DNA from: Talpa occidentalis
Lineage: Eukaryota; Chordata; Mammalia; Eulipotyphla; Talpidae
Direction: 5' to 3'
DNA: 64,000 bases
NCBI RefSeq assembly: GCF_014898055.3
Contig: NW_026555331.1
Location: 104,901,194-104,965,193 of the forward strand
Shown: positions 1 to 11,835 of the stretch, piece by piece
Layout: every line of letters begins with the position of its first letter
Numbering within the stretch: the stretch's first letter is position 1
The notes under the pieces: generated by a model
The model's input: the letters and a program-made list of their open reading frames with translations, nothing else
Told to the model about the DNA's origin: nothing
The model's database searches: none
Translations under genes and position numbers: made by a program

Positions 1-3000
1 TCACATGATGCTCCGTAAGCCCCGCTCTACCACTTTTGTATCATCAGGGCTGGATACAGCCACAAAACGCACTATGAGATTATGACACTATTTTTGGCCT
101 CCTGCTATCCAGATTAAGTAGTACATGCAGAGATTACACTGACTGAAATCTGCAAAAATTCAAATACTATAATGTATTTAAAAATATCCAAGTGATGAAA
201 TCCCATCATCAGCTTACTTCAAAGTTTCTAAAACACAATGTCCTCCAAAGTAGATGGCAATGCGCCTCTTTGATCATTCTGATTCCAGAGTAACATTTTG
301 AATGCATGGCTCTACGGTAAGGACTAGACACAGGCACAAAGTGGAACCTTTCTGTAGCTATCACCATTCTGTGGTTTGACTAAATGGCCAAGGGTTTGAT
401 GTTACAGCACTGACTCATATTACTTGCCAAGCTACAAGGAAAAAAGCAAGGTAGGTGGCAGTAACAAGGAAAGGAAAGCTCCCAGAACCTTCTCGATAGG
501 AGCTGTCCCATGAGCAAAGAAAGGCACACAGCAGACCATTTTGCTTGGTCAGTAAAGCCCAAGGTTATCAGCTTTGCTGACTGAGGCACTGGGAGCCAAG
601 GGCAACCAAGTCTCTGGATTTGTGACACACCTTGTAACATTTTGTAGCGCCATCCTCAAGTCTAAATGAAAACTCAAAGTTACTTCCTGGGTTACCTAAG
701 GCTAATTAAAGAGCTCATGGGCTTTGGCTACACTTTTACTAAGCTACATTGCTGGGATTTTATATATGTGGAATTACTTATGATTTAAGAAAGTCAGAAA
801 CTACCTCTGAACAAGACTAACCAGACCTCTATGAGCAATAAGCTATTTGCAGGCTGGGAGGCAGCAGTAAGGGGAACATGTGTTATCATGCCCCCCCAAA
901 GGCCTTCTTCAAGTTCTATATCCTCCAAACCACCAGGCTCTTTTTAAAGTGTGTATGGCAACAGTGGGAGGTCCAAGAGGATGTGGGCAGGAAGGCAGTG
1001 GAGCTCTGTAGTACTGGAAGCCCCCAGAGAAGCAAGGCCCACCCAGCCACAAGAGTAATTTTAAAGATCTGGGCTGGATACCCCATTACTCTTTGGAATC
1101 ACTGGGTAAAAATGGATGGGCATAGCCTGTTCTCAGTCTTCCCCCAACAGCTGAACTTATAGGCCCGAACATGAGCTTACTCAGTATAGCCTTCTACAAC
1201 ATTCATCACTTCTCCTTTCTCTGCTACATTCCTGGTGCTCTCTCTGCACTTATGTTTTCTAGAGGCATTTCCTGGGCATGTCCTTCCCCGTCTATACTTC
1301 TCAAAGGTGCAGAATTATCTCAGCTTTTTCATCTTTCTGGCGCTCAGTTCAATGTCTGACATATGGGAGATGCTTGACAGTTACTGAGTGAATAAACTAA
1401 TTTTATGAAGGGATAAGGGAAGACTTTAGGTTAAACATGGTAGATTGATCAAAGGTGTTTGTTTCTTTCACCACTGAAGGCATCACTAAAGTAGAAATAA
1501 AGGAATTAAAAACTCAACAGGGTTAGAAGGAAGGAAGAAAGGGAAGAAAGACATCAGCAGAAAAGTGATTCTCGACCAAGGTTTTGGGAGAGTGGAAAGA
1601 CAGCTTTCAGAGTGTAGGAAATGACAATCTCTAGTGATTGCAGAGGGGGAGGCTCCCTAGTCAGGGGCTGTAATACCCTGGGCTTAAGAGTGCCAAGTAT
1701 GGCAAACAATGAGAGGACGGTTCAGGTTTGAAAAGAGGATATTGATAAGGTTTTTTACCCAGTGACATCGCACTTGGAAACCAAGCACAATGGCAGTGAT
1801 GGGGAGAGAGTAAAGAACTAAAAACTGGGGGAATAAACTGGAAATATGCCTACTCCACTGCTGCCAAGACCACAGGCAACCAGTCAGGAGGATTGACTAA
1901 GTGGATACAGAAGAGACTGCCAGATGCTGACATCTGGCAATGCCCTAATTAAATGATCATCCCACAGTCAAGTGGTCAAAAAGTGTTACCCGTGCCTCCA
2001 TCCAGAGCCTCCCATCAGTTTTGTTTTGTTTTTTTTTATTACCTTGGTCTTAAATATGAGCCAGCAGTCGAGTAATGACCACTAGAAATTGAGGGAAAGT
2101 CTTGAGCTTGAATGAGGGACACAATAACAAACACTTGGAAGAGGAGTGAGGAAGGAGGAAGCAGGGAGCAGGAGCAAAGGAGCAGTCTACCTGGGCCTTG
2201 GGAGTGTACCTGACATACCTACTTACACAAATCCAGTTTACAGGAAGGCTAAGACAGCAGCTCTGCAGCCGGAGCCCACAGGCCAGCATTCGGGCCATTT
2301 AAAAAGGCTGCTCATCCTCCTAAGTATCTCATTGCTACCATTCAGCTGTGACACTGGACTCCACTCCACACAGACCATGTCTACAGCTTTCTTACAAGCC
2401 CGGCATAGTTTTGTCACAACTTTCCCTCCACTTTTAAGACTGAATTTGATGAACCAACAATTTACAAAGATCAACTTTTAACTCACGGCTAGTTTACTTC
2501 AGCTGCTGAAACAAATATTTCTTGTTGGCAATGGCCCTTTCAAAAGAAACTCCTACAATTGCACATAACCAGCCTTTGAATGGATCAACTTTTCCTTAGT
2601 TTATGGACACGTCATTTGAAACTTTTCCCAAGCCATAATTTCCATTACAGGGCAGTCAGTGCAAATTACAGTGAGATTCTTGCCTTTCCCAAATTCAATG
2701 TGAAATCCAGATGCAGTTAAGTGTTGCTGTAAACTTTATGAGTCAAATATCTAAAAGTCAGGGACACTGTGCAGCGCAATAACACCATCTATTAAAGAAA
2801 AGCATTCATGTTCACATTTGTGGCCTGAGCTTTCCTCTACCAGTGAATGAATAAACATTATTCAACCATTGGGACAATGGTCTAGGAGGCTGATTTATAA
2901 ACAAACAGTATGTTGCAGCCTTTCTGGTTTACAGCATGGCCAGAGGGTTAAAGTCATTTGAAAGTGTTCCAACTGGGATGCCTTTAACTCTTTATCAAGC

Positions 3001-3980
3001 CATCACATGCCATAGAGCATCGATGACTGCCTGAGAGTGGTCACTATTTTCTCTAAGATGGATAGCCCTGTCACCTATGGAGATGACACCGCCATCCACA
3101 TTCTTCAGCGATGACAGTGTTATTTATCCACTGTAGCTCTCAGCTTGCTACAGTGTGACAAGAGCCCACTGAAGATCATCAAGCCTCCAGTATGTAGGTG
3201 AAGCACACAGCACGGTGCATAGAAACCCTGGAGAGCAAGTGCTGGGATTGCACAACAATAAAATTCCAACAGGAGCAAGGCCAAAGCTTGGCCCCATATA
3301 ATCCGACTTGCACATGTGCATATATATACATATATACCTCTGCTTTCCCCATGGAGAAACCTCGTGACATCTAGGTCACGCTGCCTGTGGGAAGTGCCTA
3401 GGAGCAGCAATCTGGAAGAGAAAACAGCTGCTGGTGGGTGAAGGTAAGTGACAAAAGAAATGTCAGGGAAAACGGGACTCTCGAAGTCCTGACTTCAAGG
3501 TTCCAAGGAAGATTTACCTGTTTATAGAAAGGAAACTTTCCACTCCTGCCTAAAATTGCTTGCCCAAGAGATCCTACCCATCCTCCAAGGCGCTGGCCCT
3601 ACCCACACCACACACAGTTATGAATGTAGATTTGCAAATCTGTCTCAATATCCACCAAAATGGAAGCTGCTTGAGAAACCAGATTTCAGAGGTCACAAAT
3701 GCTAAGTCGAGTGCTCTGTAAGTCATCACTGTTTATTTTGATGCAGGCTAAACAAATCAATGAATGCCCTGCACATGCAGGGCACAAAACACAAAAAGGC
3801 ACAAAGATATACATATGCTGCTCAGACAGCGTGACTAGGAAAGCCTGCTAGAAGGAGAGGAAAATAGATAGACCCATGTATAAGTGTTGTACCAGTGTAT
3901 CTAGATAAATACATGACAAGTGTACACCATCAAGCAGAGATGTTCAGAGAGCTAGCTAGCTATACAAAATGATGCCAAAT
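1..3980. other. Unique non-coding sequence, no gene recognised
   Basis: No recognisable gene or young repeat is visible. The short reading frames here (up to about 110 codons) resemble no family I know and fit chance expectation. Purine-rich stretches lie near 1525-1560. The part from about 2480 to 3110 has a low-repeat, motif-rich look (for example a forkhead-like ATAAACAAAC near 2897) and might be conserved non-coding sequence, but that is only an impression. Confidence 0.5.
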
Positions 3981-3984
3981 TCAG

Positions 3985-4090
3985 AATAAGGGCAGGGACA
4001 GACAGGGCTAATCTGGGAAGGTTTTCTTGATGGATGGACAACTGACCTGAATTTTGAAAGAAGGGAGTGAGGAACAGGGAGTCATTCATA
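3985..4090 (+). repeat. L2-like LINE fragment
   Basis: Phrases such as 'ctgggaaggttttcttgatgg' fragments and 'tgaattttgaaagaagggag' resemble the internal part of ancient mammalian L2 3' ends. The match is from memory of the consensus and is diverged. The piece lies directly upstream of the SINE at 4147. Confidence 0.45.
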
Positions 4091-4146
4091 GGTGAAGGCA
4101 GCGAATCAAGGAATAGTATTTAGTCTGAGACAAAAAGAACTAATGA

Positions 4147-4416
4147 GGGCCTCCCTGGTGGCACAACGGGTTAAGCACCCCACTATGAAGCAATCTGCAG
4201 CCTCTGCAGTACAAGTTCAATCCCCGGCCAGCCAGGGAGAGACCCACGTGGTAAGTCAGACCTCTCCTGTCTCGCCCGCTGCTCCCCTCAGCAGTGCATT
4301 TCAGTCAGTCTGCCTTTTCTGTTCCCTACTTTGTCTCTGGTGAATTCTCTCATACCCTCGTCTCTGGCCTGTACCCCAGCTCTTGTATGCATAAATAAAT
4401 AAATCTTAAAAAAAAA
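4147..4416 (+). mobile_element. tRNA-derived SINE, long form
   Basis: The element starts GGGCCTCCCTGGTGGCAC, whose TGGTGGCACAACGG part fits a Pol III A box, and has a diverged B box (GTTCAATCCCC) near 4215. A pyrimidine-rich body of roughly 150 bp follows, with 'tctctggtgaattctctca' and 'ctggcctgtaccccagctc'. It ends in ATAAATAAATAAATCTT plus an A-run. Target-site duplications of 15 bp with one mismatch flank it: AAAAAGAACTAATGA at 4132-4146 and AAAAAGAACAAATGA at 4417-4431. This is the signature of L1-driven retroposition. Related copies lie at 16843, 33838 and 52084. I do not know the family's formal name. Confidence 0.85.
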
Positions 4417-4513
4417 AAAAAGAACAAATGAGAAGTTTGTGGGCACACTAAGGAAAGTAGTAGAACTAAAGAACCAATATCTATTTCACAATATTTATAA
4501 AGATATTAAAGAA

Positions 4514-4711
4514 CAGTAGTTCCCAAACTTGGGAAATATTGCTCTCCAACCCTCAGGGGATGTTTTGCAATGTCTGGAGACAACTGTCATCTAGGGGTTA
4601 GAAGCTAGGGATGCTACTAAGTATCCTACAATACTCACATACCATATTCACCACCTGGCAAAGACTTACCTAACCTAAAATATCAGTAATCCCAACACCA
4701 GGAAACCCAGG
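4514..4711 (+). mobile_element. MER20-like hAT-Charlie DNA transposon remnant
   Basis: The sequence opens CAGTAGTTCCCAAAC, contains TTTGCAATGTCTGGAGACAA and 'agctagggatgctactaag', 'atcctacaata', and ends near 'ggaaaccca'. These correspond in order to the eutherian non-autonomous element MER20, about 219 bp long. It has no coding capacity. The terminal inverted repeat is eroded at the right end. Confidence 0.8.
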
Positions 4712-5079
4712 CTTTAGAGCCAAAATGAACATTCTGAGAAATGGTGCTACTGTGCCTAGATTTCTTCTATGTGATAATTTGTTACTTTGTGTGGTCTAAA
4801 TCAAGAAGCCAGAAGACTAGTTAGGAAGCTACAGCATAATGACTTGCAAGGCAGTTTAGACAAAGAAAGTCTAACTTTCTTAACAGAGATGAAGAAACAA
4901 CTCATTTCAAAAGAGACACACTGAATTCTTGCCATGTGCTAGTTTTGCTCAAGGGTAATTCTAAGTCAGTGGATTCACAACTGAGCAAGAAAGAAACATA
5001 ATTTATGGTTAACAATAAACTAAGACAGACAGTGTGCCAACACAGACGGATAAACTGCTGCAGAAACAAAACATGAATT

Positions 5080-5450
5080 TCTGCGAGAGTCAGGGAAACT
5101 TCTTGAAAGTTTCATGAGCCTTGAATTAAATTAGAAAAGGTGAGAAAATGGTGAGTCACAACAGAAAACAGTTTGAGCAGATGGGCAGAAGCAGAAACTA
5201 GCAGGGACTGGCAAGAGGTTCAATGTAGCTGAAGCTATGCAAGAAGAGCCTCAGACTCAGGTTGGGTCCATACTTGGAGGGCTTGAAATGCTCTCTAGGA
5301 GTTTAGACTTAATTCTTCAGGCACTGGACAGCCACTGGAGGTGCAAACTGGTATGACCCATGCTTTAGAAAAATAACTAGAGGAGGTATGTAGAAAAGAG
5401 GAGAAACTGCAATAGAGAAAGATTTGGGGACAGAAGAAATGGAAATACAA
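5080..5450 (+). repeat. L2 LINE 3' fragment
   Basis: The run of phrases 'gggaaacttcttgaaagtttcatgagccttgaa', 'gagcagatgggcagaag' and 'ctaggagtttagacttaattct' followed by 'ggcactggacagccactgg' matches the order of ancient L2 3' sequence. It is heavily diverged and non-coding. The assignment rests on recalled consensus order. Confidence 0.6.
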
Positions 5451-5459
5451 GATTTGTCT

Positions 5460-6320
5460 TAAGTTATAGATCTAAGTGCGTCATTACCAGAAGTATGGAA
5501 GTCACTGGAAAATGGAAAGGGCTTGACAGACAAGAAAAGGGAGTCTGTTACTGACGTGTGCTAAGATATTTTGCAGAACCAAGTCTGGACCTCAAAGGAA
5601 GGAGAAATAAAGTACTCATGGAACAGGCAGGAATGGAAGAGCTAAGATCCCATCATAGTGCCACACATTCTAGGGGCAACTGAAACAGAACACGTCCCTC
5701 CAAACAAAACAATGATATAGAATAAAAACCCAATGATTCTGATTTAAAATGTGGTTGTAAGTTAATCAGCATGTACTGACTAAAGCTCTTGGCCCAACAG
5801 AATTCCAAGAGGGATTTTTAAAAAAAGCCAGAGGTCGTACCATGTTTCAAACCAAGTGAGCAGTAAAGTTCACCAGGGAATACACAAATTGGGGTAAAAA
5901 AAGAGCATGGAGGTAACACTGACCCCAAGTTCAGCATTTTTAATGACTTGTTTGCCAAGTCTCACTTCTGTTCACCGGTGTCTAGTGGAATGCCTGCTCC
6001 CACTTTGTGGTGTTGCTCAGGATCATACTGCGACTCTACAAGTCACACTACCTCCGTTCAACCTAGCTGACTCAGTCATAGCTTTTTTTTTTTCGATCTC
6101 TAAACGTCAATAAGATTGTATTTTAGTACTTTTACCCGAGAGTTGAAGTGACCCAACAAGCAATGTTATAGGTATAGCTACTACTCAATTCTTTAGTCCA
6201 TAAAGTGTCTTCAAATTAAACTCTGCACTGCTGTGGACTATTTACATTTTAAAGTCAGTGGCATAAGAATCCATAGAATATGGAAGAACTAATCATTTGC
6301 AAAATGTGGGAGAATGCTGG
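5460..6320. other. Unique non-coding sequence
   Basis: No recognisable gene or repeat is visible. One short frame (5907-6113, 68 codons) has no recognisable features. Confidence 0.45.
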
Positions 6321-6329
6321 CTACCATCC

Positions 6330-6725
6330 AGTAGTCATTTTCTCTTTATGCCTCCATAAGGATTATGGACATGGTGGCTGATGTGCAGGAATTTCCCAGC
6401 ATTCCTTCAGCCAGATGCAGCCATGGGACTAAGTGCTGGCCAGGAGGACATAAGGCTTCTGGGAGCCTCCTTATGGGCATGTGACTTTCTTTGAAATAAC
6501 TACCCCCCACCCCTACCCCTGCTGTCTGAAGGAGTGGTTGGAGCTACTGCATCTGCTTTGGCTAGGAGATAATCTTGGGCATGGAAGCCATACATGGCAG
6601 AGCGACATAACAGGATTCTGGGTCCCTGATCCTGTGAAGCCCCAAATTGCTCCTGTCTGCTGGTCTGACCACCTCCAAACTTAATGAAAGTGAGAGAAAT
6701 AAACCCTTCCATGTAAGTCACGGCT
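6330..6725 (+). repeat. Unassigned ancient interspersed repeat
   Basis: The layout resembles a common old mammalian repeat: 'ggacatggtggctgatgtgc', then 'catggaagccatacatggcagagc', 'gggtccctgatcctgtgaag', and a terminal 'agagaaataaaccc' followed by 'ggctatttgaggg'. I cannot say with confidence whether it is LTR-like or DNA-transposon-like. It contains an AATAAA near the end. No coding potential is evident. Confidence 0.4.
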
Positions 6726-6729
6726 ATTT

Positions 6730-9170
6730 GAGGGTCCTTTCAGTTACACACAGTCAAACCAAATATCTTAAAACATGAGGCAACCACAAGGCTAGTTTAT
6801 TCTGGTGGTCATGCAGTTCTAACCTGGAACCTGAAATATTTTCTAGCTTGCCTTGTTTTTCTGAATTTAAAAAAAAAAAACTCTAACAATTTATCATACT
6901 AAACTTATGGAAAGAAAATCAGGGTAAAATCACATCCTAATCACCAAAAGTAGCTCCTGGTTAAACTGGGCTAAAGAATGGGAGAAAGAGGAGGAGAAAA
7001 CCATCATGTCAAATTATGGCTCCTTTGGTGGCTTTAAGACTTTCTTCAGAATTGGTTATTAGCGGGCAATAATGAAGCAAATTGCACATGCATATTACTT
7101 CTGAGTTATGAACAATACAACCAGCAATAACCTTTGAAGCTGTCAGGATCTTTTCAGGCAAGCAATTAAAGTGAAAAATGAGAGTGTGCACAACTTCCAT
7201 CACCCAATACTACGTGTAATAACACCACCTACAAACACTGACATAAGAGCAGGACTCAGTCTGAATATTTATTAATGTGGATCTGTTTCCATTTGTTGTT
7301 TCTTTCCCCTACAACTGGTTCCACCTCCTACCTGCCAAGCATTTTTTTTTTTTCTTTAAAGGGCAGCTCTGACACCATGAATTACAACCACCTGAAACCT
7401 ACGTAACACATGACATCTCTTCCATCTGCACCTAAAGAAATTTCCTTCCTTCTCCCTTGACGAAAATACAAATTTAGGACAAACTTGGACTCTAGAGAAG
7501 AAAAAGCTGCTAAGGAAGTAAGCCCCACCTAGGAAAGTACAGAAGCAAATCGAGTTTAAAATCAACAATAACTGATATTTACAGTCAAATACGTATGTCA
7601 CGTGTTGGGTACTAGGTACTAGGCACTGAAGGTCCATCCCCTCAACCCCCCAGAAGTTCCCAGTTCTCAAGAGGTCCAGACACTAGAGGATATTTAATGT
7701 ACATTGAATTGTAATAAAACGATATATTGTAAAGAATAAGTCTGTTTTCTCCTCAGGTATAGCAATCCACTTACTGCTTGCATACTTTATGATTTAAGTA
7801 CTTAGAAGTTCTTTAGAGAACTGGCAGGAACCACAGAGGTGAGCCAGCTGAAAGAGGTCTTCCTAAGCGAGAAGAAACTCTGCTGCTGAAGTTGGGTCCC
7901 ATAAGCAAGTTTGTCTCGTTTGATTTCTGGCATCTCTACACTACTAAGTCTCCAGAGCCCAATGGTTCACAGCTAGAAGTGCACCGCTTGGGTGACTCTA
8001 CAAAGACTCTGATGCCCAGGAAGCACCTGCAAAGATTCAAACATGCAACTGGCTTGACAGTCATCAATACGAACTCTGAGAGGCTCAGAGACCAGAAAGG
8101 GGATAGAGAATCGGTTAGGAAAGTCACTAAACTATATAGTTTGCATTTTTTCCAAACTAAAGGCAATTGCCAAACTGAAAACAAATTACTAAAGTGATTT
8201 AAAAGTTTTATAAATAAATCCAGTATCCAGCAAAATCTTTAAAATGCAGACTTCATTTGGGGGGCTCTGGTTCCTCCTTCCCCACCCTCCATCTCTACTT
8301 TCCACATGGAAAGTGTTAAACTTACCAGTTATGTAGAAAAAAAGCATGTGTTTTCTAAACCAAATCAAATGAGTACCAAAGGCATTCAAATTGTGAGCAA
8401 TGTTCATCTATGCAGTAAGGGCACCCTGACAAGACCTGTGAGTAGGAACCCTTGGTTTCTGGTCATTGATTTTCTTCACAGTGAGTTCCTAATGAATAAA
8501 ACCAGTATTCTGTGCCTCAGAATGCTCTTTAATTCAGATTGACCCAACCCTCGTGGTTTTCCTGTGCTATTATTATTCACCTCAGTTACAAATCAGGCGT
8601 ATTAGTTTTGCATTTGGGAAGTCAGCTTAGTCCACGATTTGGCAAAAGGAATCACCCTCATTACCTCTCAGCTCTCAGAGAAGCCAATCATTGCTTTAAA
8701 AAATAGAAAAGAGTCACAGAGACTGGCTGAACATCTGGACGCCGAGTACCTGACTGTTCTACGTGAGCGTCGTCAAACCTAAGTACACACATCAGACACA
8801 GAGGACGGGAGTTCCAACCTGCACAGCTGGCCGGGTGTGGGCCATGCACGCCGTTCTCCATTCCCACACAGTGGCCAGAGAGACAGAGTGCAGGCGCAGG
8901 GGCCCCACAGGGTATGCAGTTGATGGGTATTTGCTTCTCCCATTCTGTGCAGGCTGTGCTTTCATTCCACTTCCTAATGAGCAGGGGCATATGCTGGGCT
9001 AGAACCCTGACTGATCTCGCTGATGGGATGAATTTGGGCATCTGCGAAGGTCCTGGCCCCTGGCAGATGGCTCCTGGCATTCTCCCGTCTAAGGAGGAAC
9101 TTGTGGGAAGCAACTCTAGACTTATTTGCTCTTTTTCTTTTAAATAAGGCTTTAACTTGTTTAGACAGGC
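6730..9170. other. Unique non-coding sequence
   Basis: This contains A- and T-homopolymer runs (6869-6880 and 7341-7353) and several short chance reading frames on both strands. The longest (8688-9113, minus, 141 codons) shows no domain, signal peptide or family resemblance. No RNA gene was recognised. Confidence 0.5.
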
Positions 9171-9174
9171 AACA

Positions 9175-9375
9175 AGGTAGTTATGGGCAGAGTCTGCTAT
9201 TTACTCTAACTTGAGCAAGTTTCTCAGCGTAAGTCTCAGTTTTCGGATAAGGAAGACAGCAATTCCTATTTCCTGAACATTATGAGATTATAAGGCATAA
9301 GTCAAGACAGCACAGAGCACAGTGGCTGGTACATGGTAAATACTTAATAAACGGTAGCGATTACTATTAGAATAT
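9175..9375 (+). repeat. MIR SINE fragment
   Basis: The order of motifs fits MIR on the plus strand: 'cttgagcaagtttctcagcg', 'aagtctcagttttcggataag', 'gagattataaggcataag', then 'cacagtggctggtacatgg' followed by 'aaatacttaataaacgg'. It is an ancient, immobile tRNA-derived SINE and is non-coding. Confidence 0.65.
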
Positions 9376-9433
9376 CAGGTAGTCGGGTCTGAAAGCATTT
9401 AGTGTTTGCATTGTGGGACTATGCTGTTAAACA

Positions 9434-9509
9434 TATTTCCTTATTGATCCATCACAGGTACCTGGTAATGCCAGGAAATTTCTTTAGGTGATGGATCAAT
9501 AAGGAAATA
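9434..9509. repeat. Perfect 22-bp inverted repeat (hairpin)
   Basis: The left arm (9434-9455, starting TATTTCCTTATTGATCC) is the exact reverse complement of the right arm (9488-9509, ending GGATCAATAAGGAAATA). The 32-nt spacer contains a second 5-bp inverted repeat, CCTGG at 9461-9465 and CCAGG at 9471-9475. Outside a single A-A mismatch three more base pairs (AAC/GTT) can form. The 76-nt length and the 22-bp stem are in the size range of microRNA precursors, but no known microRNA was recognised. It could instead be a fold-back transposon relic or a recent inverted duplication. Confidence 0.9.
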
Positions 9510-9784
9510 AGTTGATTTCCATGTAAACTCTGCCAAGGCAGTAACTCCCCCGCCTGTTTTCAATAGGAAAAGGTAAGCAACTCAGGAAGGCCCCAATCAC
9601 ACAACTGGTAGAGGAGGCCTTAGCCAGTCTGACCTCTAAGCGCTTGCTATCTGACTGCTGCCTGAACGATCTCACTATTCAATTTCAATTGCTCTCAAAT
9701 CACCAAGTAGCCTTTTCTCTTTTTTTCCACTAAAAAAGTGCTTCATGATAGAAGCATTGGAATGAAAAACATGGCCACATTTTG

Positions 9785-9965
9785 ATGAGAACAGGCTTAA
9801 ACAGTAGCTATGCCTCCTCTCCTATTAATTACCTTCCTTTGGTGACTAATCTTAAACATTATACTTGGAGCCAGAAGATAGATTCTAGTCCTGATGTAAC
9901 GATCTCCTTCACTGTGAAATGGAGACAATGGCAGTGCACTACCTCCCTCACATGTTTAAGGTGAG
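9785..9965 (+). repeat. Possible MIR SINE fragment
   Basis: Weak MIR-like phrases occur in order: 'cttggagccagaagatagattctagtcctg', 'ctccttcactgtgaaatggagacaatgg' and 'ctacctccctcacatg'. The sequence is diverged and the assignment is uncertain. Confidence 0.4.
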
Positions 9966-10331
9966 CTCACACATCTAATTGAGCGAGTTCAGTGCAATCT
10001 CTAAGGCTCCATCTCTGCTACCCAGCTAAAGTGGCATAGGAGTCCTCATGTCTCCAACAGGAATAACCCGATGCAACCAAAACACTTATTGGTCTCTCTA
10101 GGAAATACTGTTTGGGGAAGAGAAAGCAAACTAATTACAGTAAAATAGAGACCGAAGTTATCTGCATAAATAACAGTTTCATTTTCCTTTGCCATCCCTG
10201 GAGTTTAGGGGAAGTGTGCACTTTTCTCTTGGAAGAGAACCTTCATCAGAAAGTTTTCCAAGTGTTCTTTCCATGAGCCACATGTCTTTTCAATAGAGAG
10301 GATAGAAAATTCTGGATAGTGTTCAGCTGAG

Positions 10332-10408
10332 TCTATTAAAAACCATTCTTTCTGTATATATTTTTTATTTTATTTTATACATTTTTTACATCTATTAAAA
10401 ACCATTCT
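10332..10408. mobile_element. Tail-only retroposon insertion with 18-bp target duplication
   Basis: An exact 18-bp direct repeat, TCTATTAAAAACCATTCT, occurs at 10332-10349 and 10391-10408. Between the copies lies 41 bp of almost pure T/A (10350-10390). On the minus strand this reads as an A-rich tail with AATAAA-like units. This is what an L1-mediated insertion would leave if it were truncated to little more than its poly(A) tail. A chance local duplication is the alternative. Confidence 0.7.
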
Positions 10409-11061
10409 AACTAGAAACGGTGTGATCAATGAACTTGCTTCACAGATAAAAGGAAAGGCTTTCAGTTTATAAACCAAGCCATAACTGAGTGATTTTATCA
10501 CACAAACCAAGTGCAAAACTCTCTATAATGCTTAAGTAAAATCAACATTATCTAAATTTTTGCAAATCATTAGATACATAGAGGGATTTCAGGGACTTCT
10601 GGATTTGGTAAATGTTGCTACTGCTGCATTTCAGAATATGGAAGGTAGAGACGGATGGGTTTTCTTGGTTTACTTGAGATGAGTTTTAATACTCTAGACA
10701 TAGACACTTATCATTAAAACGCTTTTAAGGGTATGACTTTAAAAAGGAATTCAGAGATCACATGTACTTTACACACATATATGATGCTGAATGTCTACAG
10801 GAACATGAGCTGCCCATCATCCTCTCCTCTCTTCAGCCCCTTCTGGTAGTGATCCAGGGCAGTGTTTTCTCAACACTTTCTCTGCATCTCACAGTAAGAT
10901 ACATATTTTCAGTTGTAACCACTTGCCCCACTCAGAAAGAGAAATATACAAATGTTTCACAAAACATTATTCAACTTTCCTATATGCAATGCATTCCAAC
11001 AATATTTCATTCTTTTCAATGAAGGATAAAGCAGTAATTAATGACCCACTGAATACCAAAT

Positions 11062-11835
11062 ATGACTTTTAAAAAATGTGAAATCTTAACAAAAACAAAG
11101 AGAAACCCCACCGACTGGGAGAACATTTTTGCACACAACACTAATGATAAAGGACTGATCACAAAAATCTGCAGAGAGCTGATGAGACTCAACAACAAAG
11201 AAAATAATCCTGTCAAAAAATGGGCAGAAGAGCTAAAAAGAAACTTCTCTGAAGAGGAAATGCAAATGGCCAACAGGCATATGAAAAAATGTTCAACATC
11301 ACTTGTAATCAGGGAAATGCAAATCAAAACTACCATGAGATACCATCTTACACCAGTGAGAATGGCACATATTAAAAAAACTAACAACAACAAATGTTGG
11401 CGAGGATGTGGAGAAAAAGGAACTCTCCTGCACCGTTGGTGGGAGTGCAAACTGCTCCAACCACTATGGAGAGCTGTGTGGAGATTTCTGGACCTACTAA
11501 ACATAGAGCTTCCATATGATCCAGCAATTCCACTCCTAGGTATTTACCCAAAGGACACAGAAACATCAATTCCAAAGAGCACCTGCACCCCTATGTTTAT
11601 AGCAGCACTGTTTACAATAGCTAAGCTTTGGAAACAACCCAAATGCCCAAAAATAGATGACTGGATCAAGAAGATGTGGTACATATACACCATGGAATAT
11701 TACTCAGCATTCAAAAAAGATAAACACATGCAATTTGCAGCAACATGGATGGCGCTGGAAGGGATCTTGCTCAGCGAAATAAGCCAGAAAGAAAAAGAAA
11801 AATACCGGATGGTCTCACTCATAGCAGGAGTCTAG
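11062..11835 (+). pseudogene. L1 ORF2 C-terminal fragment, 257 codons open
   Basis: This is the end of the L1 ORF2 protein, the endonuclease and reverse transcriptase used for retrotransposition; both of those domains are missing here. Recognisable ORF2 homology starts near the 'TDWENIF' codons at about 11107. The first roughly 15 codons come from flanking DNA. The C-terminal cysteine motif is intact in C-x3-C-x7-H-x4-C form ([19 protein letters not shown]112, C116, H124 and C129 of this frame). It is followed by '[15 protein letters not shown]' and the usual '[15 protein letters not shown]'. The frame is free of stops and frameshifts to the natural end, which suggests a young insertion. It is a 5'-truncated dead copy and not a functional gene. 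Confidence 0.9.

Noticed and set aside
11016..11504. 162-codon minus-strand frame rich in hydrophobic residues
   Set aside because: It is the antisense shadow of the L1 ORF2 fragment.
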